From Heterotrichella gracilis (lineage: Eukaryota > Sar > Xanthophyceae > Tribonematales > Xanthonemataceae), in contig JAULBX010009438.1 in assembly GCA_032358255.1 (NCBI GenBank), positions 1 to 64,000 on the forward strand: a stretch of 64,000 nucleotides of DNA. The letters are read 5' to 3'. Made by a program: the position numbers and the translations under genes. Numbering within the stretch: position 1 is the first letter of the stretch; each line of letters begins with the position of its first letter. Positions 47,545 to 58,499 of this stretch are shown here, piece by piece. The notes under the pieces are model-generated. The model saw only the letters and a program-made list of their open reading frames with translations. It did no database searches and was not told the DNA's origin.

Positions 47545-48511
47545 GAGAGCAGGTGGCCCTAGCCTTGAGACACCTTTAGCAAATGAACCCTAATCAGCGC
47601 ACAGCTTAAGCTCCAGGGCGTGGAACAATGGCATGTGATGTCATCACTTGGCAACATTCACAACCAGCCGTAAGCGTCAGCCCAACTCCACCCAGTTTAC
47701 CGAAAGGACAGTCGCAGCTTGGAGTGCTGAGACCCCAATCACTGCCCCAGCTTGTGCCTCAGTCTCAGCTGCCCCTCAGCTGGGCAAACCAATATTCCGT
47801 CCACCCACCCACCCCAGAAAGCACCCCAGCGCACATCCCTCCCCAGCCCTCCACCACTCCACGCCTAGAATCCGGGCCTGAACACCGCGCTGTCCTGGAA
47901 GGTGACCCGCGACGGCAGGGTGTGCACTCCAGGAACCCTATCGGGGTGCCACTCCAGCCACGCACCCCTTTCGGGCCCTGGACACAAACCCCTGGGGAGG
48001 GGTGGTGACGGCACAGCAGCTTTGCTGCAGTTAGGAGGCCTGGGAACCACTTCCTGCAACAGCCACACAAGGAATGCTGACGTCAGACAAAATGGATACC
48101 GCTTTGCGCTTGTGCTGGGGAAATGGGGGTATCAACTTCTGGGATCGCCAAGTACCATCATGGGATCTAAAGGACCATGGTGTCGGGTCTGAGAGGGTTT
48201 GTACAGAATTCATGGAATTGATCGGAACCCATTTAATCAAAAGGGACCAAAATGTTTCATTGGCAAGTCCTTGCTATTGGCCTATCAACCATCATTTACA
48301 TTGTTATGCGGGTTTCTCAGGGAAGACGCTCAATGCGTTATGCTTCGCACTCTTTTAGGACGTTACACCTTGCAGGGTTACTGTAACAGCATCATGTTAA
48401 TGTAAAGACATGCTATTGCGAGGCAGGACCACATGCCATCTCGAGACAGGGCCATGCAATACATACTATGGCAGACGCAAAACATGTAGCATCATCCACA
48501 AACCACAACGC
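47545..48511. other. Convergent 3' flanks
   Basis: About 1 kb between the small helical gene and the F-box gene. A proline-rich open frame spans 47628-48008 without supporting motifs. A minus-strand TGTAA lies at 48363-48367. Confidence 0.5.
48363..48367 (-). terminator. Candidate TGTAA poly(A) signal (F-box gene)
   Basis: TTACA on the plus strand, 145 bases past the minus-strand stop at 48512. Position is the only support. Confidence 0.35.
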
Positions 48512-50204
48512 TCATAATTCTATAATTCTATCATGTATAATGCACAGTGGATGCACCAGGGCCATGTGCACACGCACCCGCTTGACAGACACCCACAGCG
48601 ACTCCGAGGCTGGGTCGCTGCTTGCGTGGCGCGTGTGGCGGCAGCCGTCAAAGTGGCGGTTGTAGATGGTGGTGTGGTGTACGCGCCTGTTGCAGCAGGT
48701 CCAGCGCAGGCCGGTGCCGTTGAGCGTCCCGCCGCTGAACAGCACGCCGGAGTGGTACCTGCAAGCAGTCCTTTGATGGAAAATAAGGGAAAATGGAGAG
48801 AGAAAAATACAGTTCACAAGATTTTCACATTCCATTCGTGGTGCCCTGATGCAGTGGCCCCTTAACTCCGCCTCTGTGCATCCCCTTTCTTTCTTCCTTC
48901 CCGACAGTTACAGTTAGGTCTCAAGAGCCCGGTAGGGTGCATCAATCAGTCAGTGCTACAGACCCCAGGCAGTGTGGGTAGTGCACCTGCATGCGATGGG
49001 GTTTAGGGTTCAGGGTGCCGCACCTGCATGCGGTGGGTGTGTTGCGCCCATCCCTGAACTCCAGCTTGCATCGCCCGCACACGTGCACGCGCGCAAGCAC
49101 CCGATACACCCAAAGCTCCTGCAAGCGTGGAAATAATACATGAATTTATGAAAGCGCTCTCTGTTGTCCCCCTCTCACCCCCTCACCCAGGCTGCCACAA
49201 AAACGCAGGCGGGCCCGCCAATGCAATGCAGACCTGTTCCAGCCATCCCACACAGGAGCGCCAGTCTATTTGCTTTGTTTTCGCTTTTTCTTCTCCTCCA
49301 TCTGCACACTTTCTTCCCAGCGCCTGATTGCTTTGTGCAACCCCCCAAGCAAAGGATGAAAGGTCCAGGGTCAAACTCTGGGTCATACTCACAGGCTGTG
49401 CACATGCGCACCTCATCCCCGGGAGATGTCTCCATGGCCCCTGCCAGCGCCACTGCCAGCTGCCTGCATTCGCTGTTTGTCTCCATGTCCCGCTGGGCCA
49501 GCAGCGACCACAGGGAGGGGGCACGCGCAGCGCTGCGGAGGCGCTTGGCGCACCTGCGGGTGGGGGATGCGAGGTGGGTGTGTTAGGGGGTGCATGGGGA
49601 AGGGGGGGATAGTGGTGGCACCCACTGTGGAGGTTCCTGGAGCGCCTGCGGATGGGGGCTGGAGAGTGGGGTGGCGCTTGGATGTGGTAAGCCGGTGCAG
49701 GTGGTGGGAAGTGGAATGAGGATAGTATTATAGGGTGCGGGGGGACATAGGCAGGCCACGCGTGGCACTGGCTCAATTCAACTGTGGCAACCCTGTCCAT
49801 CTGTGCAGACAAACCTGTCCAAGGGTATTGGACACTCACTGCTGCAGGGTGCAGATGTCTGTCACTGGCAGGGCCAGCAGCACCTGGTGGAGGATATCAG
49901 GGGGCAGGTCGTGCAGCGCCACCCGGGCAGCTCCCCCAAGCGCAGCTGGTTCCGGCGGGGAGGGACAACCCGCAATCCCGTGCCCAACAGCGGTTTCTGA
50001 CAGGGAGCTGGACGCAGCTGGTTCCGGCGGGGAGGTGCAACCCATAGTTCCGTGTTCAATAGATGGCAAGTGCTTCTCTTCTATTTTTACAGCTGTTTCT
50101 GAAGGGGGTGGGCCACATGTCGCCTCGTCGTCAGCTGTTTCCATGGGATAAAAGCGGTTCGCCGTGGTGCGCACAGGCGTTGTTGAAGGGGAGGGGGCAT
50201 CCAT
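48512..50204 (-). CDS. F-box protein with Cys/His-rich C-terminal module
   Basis: F-box proteins link SCF ubiquitin ligases to targets through SKP1. Four exons (minus: 50204-49840, 49553-49412, 49118-49024, 48758-48512) give 282 residues in phase. An acidic, Pro-rich N-terminus contains a short duplication (GCTSPPEPAA / GCPSPPEPAA). The F-box spans about 97-145 (LHDLPPDILHQVLLALPVTD, then RLRSAARAPSLWSLL). The C-terminal half has regularly placed Cys and His: CGRCKLEF, TACRYHSG, LRWTCCNRR, then HHTT.YNRH.DGCRHTRH. This looks like a zinc-binding module of the CHORD kind (Cx2C, CRYHSG, WxCC). The exon 2 donor (GAG|GTGCGC) was chosen because the apparent GTGAGT nine bases on gives a stop. The target is unknown. 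The open frame continues upstream of 50204 but without an ATG. Confidence 0.75.
48984..48999 (-). repeat. Copy of F-box exon 3 donor junction
   Basis: GCACCTGCATGCGATGGG repeats the exon 3 end and donor at 49020-49038 (GCACCTGCATGCGGTGGG), 38 bp further into the intron. Short, so only moderately supported. Confidence 0.55.
49620..49672 (-). repeat. Decayed copy of F-box exon 2 start
   Basis: ACTGTGGAGGTTCCTGGAGC GCCTGCGGATGGGGGCTGG resembles the exon-acceptor junction at 49532-49573 (GCTGCGGAGGCGCTTGGCGC, then CTGCGGGTGGGGG), about 90 bp upstream in the transcript direction. Confidence 0.75.
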
Positions 50205-51148
50205 CCGAATGGAGGCGTCGGGGTGGGGTCCAGGGCTGCAGGGGAGGGTGCTGCGGGTGCTGTGCCGTTTGGGGGTGGGGTGGGGTGGGTTTGCCTGTTG
50301 CTGGTGCGGGGCTTCAGGTGTGCAAACAGACGGCAAGATGGGCGGGCTGTGTAACACGAGGAAGTCTGTTTTCGGATTGCAAGCCTACGGGGGTGTGGTA
50401 TGTATCAGGATCGGCAGCAAACGTGGTGCATGCACGTCTACATGCATGCATGCATATGGTTTCTCAGGAGTCAACATGTACGTGGTATGGCAGAGCGAGG
50501 CGGTAGTGCGCGGGTTGGAAGCATACAGTGCCACGTTGCCGCCCTACAAAACAGCTTCTGCCCAAAGCAAGGTCTGCTCAAACCTCTTGAGGCACGCGCT
50601 GTAAGGAAATTTGAAACTCGACCTGCCTGCATGCCCAAAACCCTCCCGCCTGTTTATCATGTGATTGAGCCCCAGGGCCCTGGAAGCCACTTGCACGCAC
50701 TGCTCATAAACAGAAGTGCCTGTTGCTTAGCGTTGTATATCCTTCTGCTCGGAATTTGCTGCGTCGTTATTCAGGATGATGCATGCATGCATTTGGCATG
50801 CCAGGATACACAACTGGCATGTCCATATTCCTTTTTACGTGCAGCGCCGTGACTCCGCCATCATCCGCAAAATGCCAGAAGTTGAGCATGGCTGCAATAC
50901 CAATATGCTCCCTATGTCGCAAAGCTATCAAAGGATAGCTGTCCTGGGGGGGCGCCATGTCGCATACCCCAGCTGCTCCTGGCAACCTATACATGCAAGC
51001 CCTCTTTACACGTTGAACGCAACGGACCTGGCAAACGGCTTTCTGTTAACCTGGCACCCGTGATCGACTTGCGACGTGCGAGCCAAGAGGGCCTGAGTCC
51101 ATCCAATTGGGCGAGTCCATTCAACTCAAACTCCAACCCACTCCAACC
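50205..51148. other. Divergent intergenic region
   Basis: 944 bp between the F-box start (-) and the MFS start (+). It carries several ATGCATGC runs (50430-50460, 50780-50795). No gene or promoter box could be supported. Confidence 0.5.
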
Positions 51149-54100
51149 ATGGCATCCACTCCAACCCACGGGTTCTACTTCAACAAGTGGTACTCGTTCG
51201 TGGCGTGCGCGTTCGTGCAATGCGCGGTGTCTGGCCTGTGCTACACCTTCAGCATATACTCCACTGACGTGAAGGAAGCCCTAGGGTATACCCAGGCACA
51301 GCTGCAGGGTATGGCTGCCCCCCTGCTTAACCCCAACTACCTGGCGTTCGTGCCGGGGCTGCTGTACGATGCGCTCAAGGGGAGGCACCTGGCCCCAAGG
51401 TAAGCCTCAGAAGGCAAAGTTCTTTGTGCGCTACATACATGCATGTGGCGGGGGCCTAGGTTCAATACCCCAGTTGAAGCCCACACTCCACCAACCCTCC
51501 CATTCCACCCATGCCCCCTTAAATCCCTCTGAACAACTACTACAGGCTAAGGCTGTACTGGCTGTAGGAACACTGCTCACCAATGCAAGGAATTGTTGGC
51601 TGTAGCTCCCTACAGCTTCGCAGCTGATGCAGACCTATGCACGCATGTAGCTGTCACAGCCTTAGCTGGTTCCCAGTGGTTCACCCTTTACCTCCCCACA
51701 CACACCTCACCAGCCCCTCTCTCCCTTGTCTACCAGGCTGTGCGTGGCGATAGGCACCCTCCTCACCAGCGCCAGCAACTTTGGGCTGTGGCTGGTGGCC
51801 ACCAAGCGCCTGGTGCTGTCCTACCACCAGGTGGTGGCGGTGTGCATGGCCTCCACAGCAGGACTCATTTTCACCGACACCGCGTGCATCGTCACAAGCG
51901 TGCGCAACTTCCCAAACGAGCGGGGGACGGTGGTGGGTGCGTGCGCAAACCCTACAACAACCCTCTTGCCCAGCTGTGTTTCTTGCAACCAGTGTGCACA
52001 ATTTCTCGGCGATGGTGGGCACGTTCGGAAACCCTTACAGCGGGATGCAGAACCCCACAGCTATATGCAAAATTTTTGCAGCCAGGTGCAAGCATACCTG
52101 CTGCACAGCTGCGTGGCCAGTGAGGGCGACTTCTCAGCGTGCGAGGGATTGTGGTGGGTGCATGGCGCAAATCCTAAGCCTTAAACCATACCGGAGGCTG
52201 CACAGCTGGCAGGCAATGGTTGGCGCCTGCTGCGGCTCTGATACTGTCAAGCCATCACAATCACATTCTTTCACCACAACCCCACCCACCTGCGCACAAT
52301 GCAGCCCCATGCAGTCCGCATCTGCAACCAGGTCGCCTGCATCCCTTCCCGAGAATGCATTTTGATGTGAGCGTGTTGGGGGTGGTGATGTAGTCAATCT
52401 GGTTGCAGGTGCGGCTCCTTGGGGCCGCATTGTGCACAAATGGGTGGGGGTATGCTGAAACATTGTGTTTGTAGCAACTAAAGGGTGTCCATTGCAGAGC
52501 TGAGCAGGCGCAAGTCATGTGCTGTATGCAATATGATTCAATGCTCCTAAAGTGAAATTCAATCTAAACAGAGTTCAACCTGTGCTTGTTTTTAAAGTAT
52601 GTTGGGCCACATACCAGCTGGTATGCAATGGTAGTTTTGCATTGTGTCGGTGTGGAGCAGATCCATTGTGAATCTCAATGTGCACGCTCAAGTTGGCCAC
52701 AATGCATTGTGGTTGTGAAGCAACTTTCTGTTTCGCCTGTAGGTGTGATGAAAGCCTTCCTTGGCCTGTCTGTCAGGGTATGCATCCGCATATACTCAGC
52801 ACCATTCCAGTTCAGGGGCGCAGGTATTCCTGCCCTTTCTGTACTCTACCCTCTCACAGTACAGCACTCCACCAATTGACAAGACGCTGAATGCTACAGC
52901 ATGACACCAAACTAAACCACCGTGACCAACCCTTGACCGCAGGCGTGATGAAAGCCTTTCTGGGCCTCTCAGCCAGCGTGTGCATCAGCATCTACTCAGC
53001 GCTCTTCCAACCAAGGGCCCTGGATTTCCTGCTGTTTCTGTCCATTGCCCCCCTGGCGGTAGGCCTCCCCGCCCTGGTTTTCATAAACCAGGTCCCCTTC
53101 GTGCAGCGGTGTGAGTGGGAGGGGGGCAAGGGGGCGTACACAACAGGTGGGGGGTGGGGGTGGGGAAGGGGAGGAGGAGTGTGGCAAGTGGATGGAGGGC
53201 CAAGGGGGCGTACACAATGTGGGGGGTGGTCCACAGGGTCTTGCTTCCTCTCATGTTACACAATCACTCATCATGGTCTGGCCTGCATGTACCTTTGGCT
53301 GTAAGCGTGTGGTGTGCAGGGCAGCGTGTGGTGTGAAAGGTTCGGGTGTTTGCCCTTCCCGCAAGCTTTCCGCAAGGGTCTTGCCCTTCCCTGGTTGCCC
53401 CGCGTTCCATTCTTGCCCCCCACACCCACCCCCCGCAACCCTACAGGGTCCCGCTTCCTCTCAGCCTACACAATCATCTCCCTCCTGGCACTGAATGTGA
53501 CCCTGCATGCGGTGCTGGGGACAGCCATGGGGATCCCGAAAACCCTCCACCAGGCTTTCCTGGGGGTGACCCTGGTGCTGCTGGGGGGGCTGGTGGTGGT
53601 GCCGGTGGGGTCTGGGGGGGTGGCGGCTGTCAAGGCGGTGGTGGAGGTGGATGCGGAGGTGGCTGGGGAGGGTGGTGGTGAGGGGATCAGGTGCGTATGC
53701 GTGTGTATGTGTCAGTTTTGATTCTTGGATGTGGGGATATACCAGTTTAGTATGGGCGCAGGAAGTAGGGTTTAGGGTTTTAAGGCTAGGGTTACATGCT
53801 GCATGCTGCACCACAGCCTCCATGTGACCTATCCTGCACCACCTGTTTCACCTACCACACGGTGTGTCCACACCATGCCCGTGCACGAATCAAACCATCC
53901 CACCAGCCACCGACCCCCCTCCCCCCTTCCTGCACCACAGCACCCTCCAGGAGCCCCTCCTCACCCCCGCCCCACTCCTCCCGCCCCCTGCCCCCACCAC
54001 CGCCACCACCGCCACCCCACCACCACCCCACCACCGCAAGCTGCACCGGTCCCGAACAGTCCAGCTGGCGCTCAGCGGCATGCCGGACATGAGCCTCCCG

Positions 54101-56409
54101 CAGTGCCTGCAGGCAGTGGAGTGGTGGCTGCTGTTTTTTGTCTTTGGCGCGGGCACGGGCTGCAGCATCATGTTCGCCAACAACCTGGGTGAGTTGGTGG
54201 TGGTGGGTGGATGAGTGGGTGGGAGCAAAAATCCTACGTCCGGCATCCTCCCTATCCCAATACCCATCATTCATTGTTTTCAATCCATGGGCTGCAGCAC
54301 CATGTTTGCCAAAAACCTGGGTGCGTGGGGTGTGGGGGTGTGGTGGGAGCAAAGAGAAGCCCCTGCCATCTCGCCTCCCAATTTAGCCATGCAAGATCTC
54401 GATGAGGGACGCGCTGCCGCTTGAATGTGTACAGGTTTCTGCAGTCCATGTCAACTTATAATCCACGTATGATCCACAACCCCCATGGTGTGCATGCCAT
54501 TTTTTCCCAGTCCCCACCATGCATTTATAATCCCCCGCAGGTCAACTATCGCAATCCCTGGGAGGCGCGCATGACGGCCAGGACGTGTATGTGTGCCTCC
54601 TATCGGTGTCAAGTGCACTGGGGAGGCTGGCGATGGGGTGGGGCCCCGAGAGGGCGCTGCATGCCAGGGGCACCCCCAGGTGGGCATGGGAACTGGGAAT
54701 AGGGATGGCGGGAATTGGGGACTTGTGGGACCGGCTAGTAATCCACATCCCCTTTTGGGGTAGGAGGGGACTGGTGTGTGGGACAGGTAAATCACCATTA
54801 CAAAGGGTGCGGTGATCCTCAAGTAGAGTTGGGGTTTGGGGTGTGTGCAGGGCGCACAAAGCATGGTGACACCTCTGTAAATTAAGGAAAAGAAATGGGA
54901 TCCCCTTCCTCCTTTTCACAGCCTGCCTGAAAGGTGCCAGCCATCGATTCATTGCATTGATCGCAATTTAAATCGTGTTTAATGACCAATAATCACCTCC
55001 AAATACCCACAATCACCACTACCCACTAGTCACCTCCAAACCTACAATGTTATCCCGCAGGTCCCCCTTCCTCTTGCTCACCTCTTGCCTCCAATTGCTT
55101 TCTGATCACCTCCGATCACTATCCAATCACCCACGATCACCGCTGATCACCTCTGATCACCCCTTCTCTCGCAGGTCCCTCTTCCTCCTGCTCACCGCCT
55201 GCCTCACAGCCACCAATCAGCTCCTACTAGCGTTCGCCAAGCTGCCCGCCCTCTACCCTTGCGCCCTACTAGCCGGGGCCACCCTAGGTAAGGGCACATG
55301 AGGGAATGTCCAGCATTTGTACTTGTAAAACACCATTCTCTGCAATGTCCCTGTCTTCTTACTCGGTTGCCAATTGTGACACCCGCAAGTGTTTTCGTAT
55401 CGTTTTGTCTGCACACCCCAAGGGTTTTTGTCTTGCTGGTACCCACACGGGCCTCGGAGCTGTTTGGCCTCACGCACGCCCGCGTTCTGTACTTATTGAA
55501 CAATTCAAGCAAGTTATTTTTTGGTGGGCCCTCCCAGGCTTCCATTTCTCCCTGGTCCCCACCCTGGCCTCGGAGCTGTTTGGCCTCACGCACTACGGGA
55601 GCAACTATGGGAGCCTGTGCATGGCGCCCACCTCCCTTGTCTTCCTCATGAGCACTCAGCTGGCAGCCAGGCTGTACACGTGGGTGGGCAAGGGGCATGG
55701 GGATCCCCGCGGGGTGTGCCTGGGACCCGACTGCTTCAGGTACGACCCCGCAATGTGAAAAATCAGGGGGTTGGATTCAATTGCGTTGGGGTCAATTTAC
55801 AAAAGAAATGGAATCGAATTACCATCAGTATTTTAAACCCATACGACAGGCTGCTTCAGGTGCATCCCGGGGGTTGACATCGGCATTTGGATGTGTGTGG
55901 TGACGGAAGCATCGACGTCGAGTGTAAAGCAACACATGGTGCATTCCTGGTGTTCCACATGGCTGCACATGACAGTAACCCCCCGTTCACCCGATTTGCG
56001 GGTACAACATTCTGGTGCTGGCGGGGGTGAGGCTGGCTGCGTCTGGTGCAGTACCAAACCACACACGCATCCCCTGCACCGCACAGAACGAGGTTTTACT
56101 AGGGCACTGGCTGCCATTTACCTGCCATGGCGCCCAAAATAAATAAATAAATAAACAAATACTGCTTTGGCGCCCAAAACCCACAGGACAATGAACCCCC
56201 CCGTTTGTGAACGGTGAAACTGATTTGCTTTGGTATGCAGGTACACCTTTCTGGTCCTGGCGGGTGTGGAGGTGGCTGCCGCGGGTGCAGCGCTGGTGCT
56301 GTACCGCCGGACGCGCGCCCTGTACCGCACCGAGTACCGCCAGCTGCACAGATATGAGCAGGCAGTGGAGCACAGAGCGCAAGAGGGGGAGGCGGGGGGG
56401 GCACAATGA
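51149..56409 (+). CDS. Nodulin-like major facilitator superfamily transporter
   Basis: Multi-pass membrane carrier of the plant nodulin-like MFS group (NFD4-like); the substrate is unknown. Nine exons (51149-51399, 51737-51936, 52943-53110, 53447-53690, 53941-54188, 54541-54679, 55175-55287, 55538-55739, 56241-56409) give 577 residues, all phases agreeing. Hallmarks are FYFNKWYSFVACAFVQ and FSIYSTDVKEALGYTQAQL at the N-terminus, FPNERGTVVGVMKAFLGLSA, a central cytosolic loop with EPLLTP and a poly-Pro/Thr stretch, CSIMFANNLGQLSQSLG, LSALGRLAMG-like helix, ASELFGLTHYGSNYG and the conserved CLGPDCF near the end. The 1 kb intron 51937-52942 and most others contain decayed exon copies. The length and order of motifs match complete family members. 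Confidence 0.92.
51543..51605 (+). repeat. Decayed copy of MFS exon 2 start
   Basis: CAGGCTAAGGCTGTACTGGC through GAACACTGCTCACCAATGCA resembles the exon start at 51737 (CTGTGCGTGGCGATAGGCAC, CTCCTCACCAGCGCC), 190 bp upstream. Confidence 0.7.
52740..52830 (+). repeat. Copy of MFS exon 3 start
   Basis: TAGGTGTGATGAAAGCCTTC CTTGGCCTGTCTGTC..ATCCGCATATACTCAGC resembles the exon at 52943 for about 80 bases. The true acceptor CAG has become TAG|G in the copy, which is still a legal AG. Confidence 0.9.
54280..54335 (+). repeat. Copy of MFS exon 5 end and donor
   Basis: GGGCTGCAGCACCATGTTTG CCAAAAACCTGGGTGCGTGG repeats 54156-54195, keeping a GT after CTGG. A second usable donor about 130 bp downstream of the true one is therefore possible. 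Confidence 0.85.
55049..55103 (+). repeat. Copy of MFS exon 7 start with intact acceptor
   Basis: ATCCCGCAGGTCCCCCTTCC TCTTGCTCACCTCTTGCCTC resembles the exon start at 55175. It is followed by tandem GATCACC-rich repeats (55100-55165). Confidence 0.85.
55442..55486 (+). repeat. Copy of MFS exon 8 internal part
   Basis: CCCACACGGGCCTCGGAGCT GTTTGGCCTCACGCAC resembles 55558-55594, about 116 bp upstream. This copy lies inside the exon-start region but lacks its own acceptor. Confidence 0.8.
55995..56100 (+). repeat. Copy of MFS exon 9 start
   Basis: GCGGGTACAACATTCTGGTG CTGGCGGGGGTGAGGCTGGC through CACCGCACAGAACGAGG resembles 56237-56340, with deletions. It lies about 240 bp upstream of the true exon; a related piece follows the gene at 56636-56735. 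Confidence 0.8.
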
Positions 56410-56534
56410 ACAAGCGTTTGCTGTGCAGTGCTGCAACGCCAGTTGTTTAGGGTTTAGGGTGGCATGCAGTACGTGCCCATGCATGCCATAGTGTGCGGGG
56501 TACGCATGTGGCACAGGATCTGTCGCGCATAGTA

Positions 56535-56735
56535 TTGCCAGGTGGACAGCTTCAAGCAGGCAATGGAGCACACAGCACAGGAGGATGGGGAGGGGTCTGT
56601 GGGGTTATAGAACCCACATGCACATCTGCTGTGTATAGGTACACAGCACTTTCTTGGTCGTCACGGTGCGGGGTGGGGTGTGGCGGGTACTGCATGCATG
56701 CAGTGGAGCAGGTGCTGTATCGCCCCATGGAGTGA
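56535..56735 (+). repeat. Two copies of MFS last-exon parts in the 3' flank
   Basis: 56540-56608 (AAGCAGGCAATGGAGCACAC AGCACAGGAGGATGGGGAGG) resembles the coding end near 56350-56400. 56636-56735 resembles the exon 9 start, with TAGGTACAC followed by TTTCTTGGTC. Confidence 0.75.
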
Positions 56736-58012
56736 TTATCACATGGTAATCATTTGAGCAGCATTACCTACGGCATCTGATGAACACTGCCTTTGCCACC
56801 CAATGGCGCCTGGCGGGGCCCATTCTGCACTCCCTCTAGATACTATATCCTCCATAGCCACTACTCCATCCACCAATATGTTTCCCCCTCCCCATGACGG
56901 GTTCCCTGATTGACCTGATTTGGGGGCCACCCATAGTATGCGCAGCTACTATGCCGCCTTATTCACGCCTTTGGCATCTATTTTCTTTTCTTATTTTTAC
57001 AGTTTACAATGGAATGCCTGGGAAGTCAAAACAGCATTATGACAATCTTCCTTGACTAATATTATATGCATCCACATTCGAACACACTACAAACAAACAA
57101 ACAGCGCATTCCCAGCACATACAATGTCGCAATTCTCCCTTGGGACTAGTAATTGGAAATACTAGATGAATACGCTCAAACAGTACTTTGCCAGATTTCC
57201 CGTACACTGCCACGGTACACTGAAATTTACTGCAGCCACCACACTGTCAGTGAGTGACGCAGTGTCAAACATACATTGCTATATTAGGAAGGAAAAAACA
57301 TGGAGTAACTACTGTTATTACAGTAACAATAACACGATGCTTGTCACCATAAAATGGTGAGACGGGACAGTCTTAATGATACTGCAAATGCAGGCTGCAT
57401 TACCAATGACCCCGCGCACGCAACATCAAGTCCTAGTGGTGGCACTCTGGGCCAATTATGGGGGGGGCATGGACCATGCGATTTGGACCCCTTCCGGTGG
57501 TCAGACACACGTTTGAACACATATTCGGAATCAGCACGGCGTCATTGGTTTTCACGATGTTTCAGAAAGTGTGTCTAGGACGGCGAAAATGGCCATGTTT
57601 TCGTTACAAAATCAGTCAGCAACTAACCCAGTCAAAATCGTCCCAAAGTCGACGCACAAAACGACTCGAAACGACTTCCGAACAACACAAAAAAAATTCG
57701 AAAAGCGTAGATACGCTTCTCGTCGAGTTACCTTTGCAACACCGTTTTTAATAGTTCGAAATTCGTCGGGAATTGGGACCATGGTCCTCGGCCCCAGAGT
57801 GGGAAATCAGAGAGTGCCAGCACTAGGACATCAAGTGCTTTCATGCTTGCCGCTTTCACAAGGGGCTTTCCTAATAGTATTCATGTTCCCCCAGTATGGG
57901 GATTCCCGCCATTCGTTGACTTCCCTACCATCCGCCCTACTGCTCACCGCCGATGGTGACTAGTGAAATGCCCCACCCAAGCCCAACCTGGCCAGGCAGC
58001 TAATCAATCATG

Positions 58013-58152
58013 GTGTGAAATCTGATTGGCACAATAGGTTGGTTGATTGATTATGTGCCTGGCCAGATTGATTCATCGATTGCAATTGATAAATCAATCT
58101 GGCCAGCCAGCAAACCAATCAACCAACCAAATGTCCCAATCAGATTTGACAC
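58013..58152. repeat. 60 bp inverted repeat with 18 bp loop
   Basis: The left arm 58013-58073 begins GTGTGAAATCTGATTGG. The right arm 58092-58152 ends CCAATCAGATTTGACAC and is its reverse complement over about 60 bp with a few mismatches. Blocks GGTTGGTTGATTG and GGCCAGATTGATT pair with their complements. A foldback element or MITE remnant is likely. Confidence 0.9.
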
Positions 58153-58499
58153 AGCTGCAGCTGACTGTTGGACCCTGGATCAGCCAACCCTCTCGACAAG
58201 CTACCATTGGAGCGCGTCCCACAAATGCGCTATGCTGCACAGCCCAGCTGGCCAGCCCAAACCATTTACCAGGGGTCTACCAAGGGGGATGGGGTCCCTG
58301 AAGTGCAACCTGAGGATGTCACCGTCTACTTCCAGCACGATGTGCATCCCAACATGTGCCCTGCCCGCCACAAGCGCTGCACCGGCTGTGCCCACGCCCT
58401 GCCTGAACCCTGGCAGCTCAACACTTTTGCAAGGGTGCCCATCACAGCAACCAAAAACCACACGACCCTGCATCCACCACGGAATCCAGCGGACGAGAC

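Larger units (their letters stand above)
56410..58499. other. Intergenic region with foldback and composition island
   Basis: 2.1 kb between convergent genes. It contains MFS tail copies (56535-56735), an A+T-richer stretch (56740-57350), an island rich in TCG/CGA words (about 57560-57790), and a strong inverted repeat (58013-58152). No gene is supported. Confidence 0.6.

Noticed and set aside
53803-54192. Proline/histidine-rich protein in the frame beside MFS exon 5
   Set aside because: It is a shadow of the poly-Pro/Thr loop of the transporter. The third frame joins exons 4 and 6 in phase and carries the membrane segments.
57571-57963. 130-codon open frame in the composition island
   Set aside because: No domain recognised; the frame crosses the composition boundary, which a real exon would be unlikely to do.
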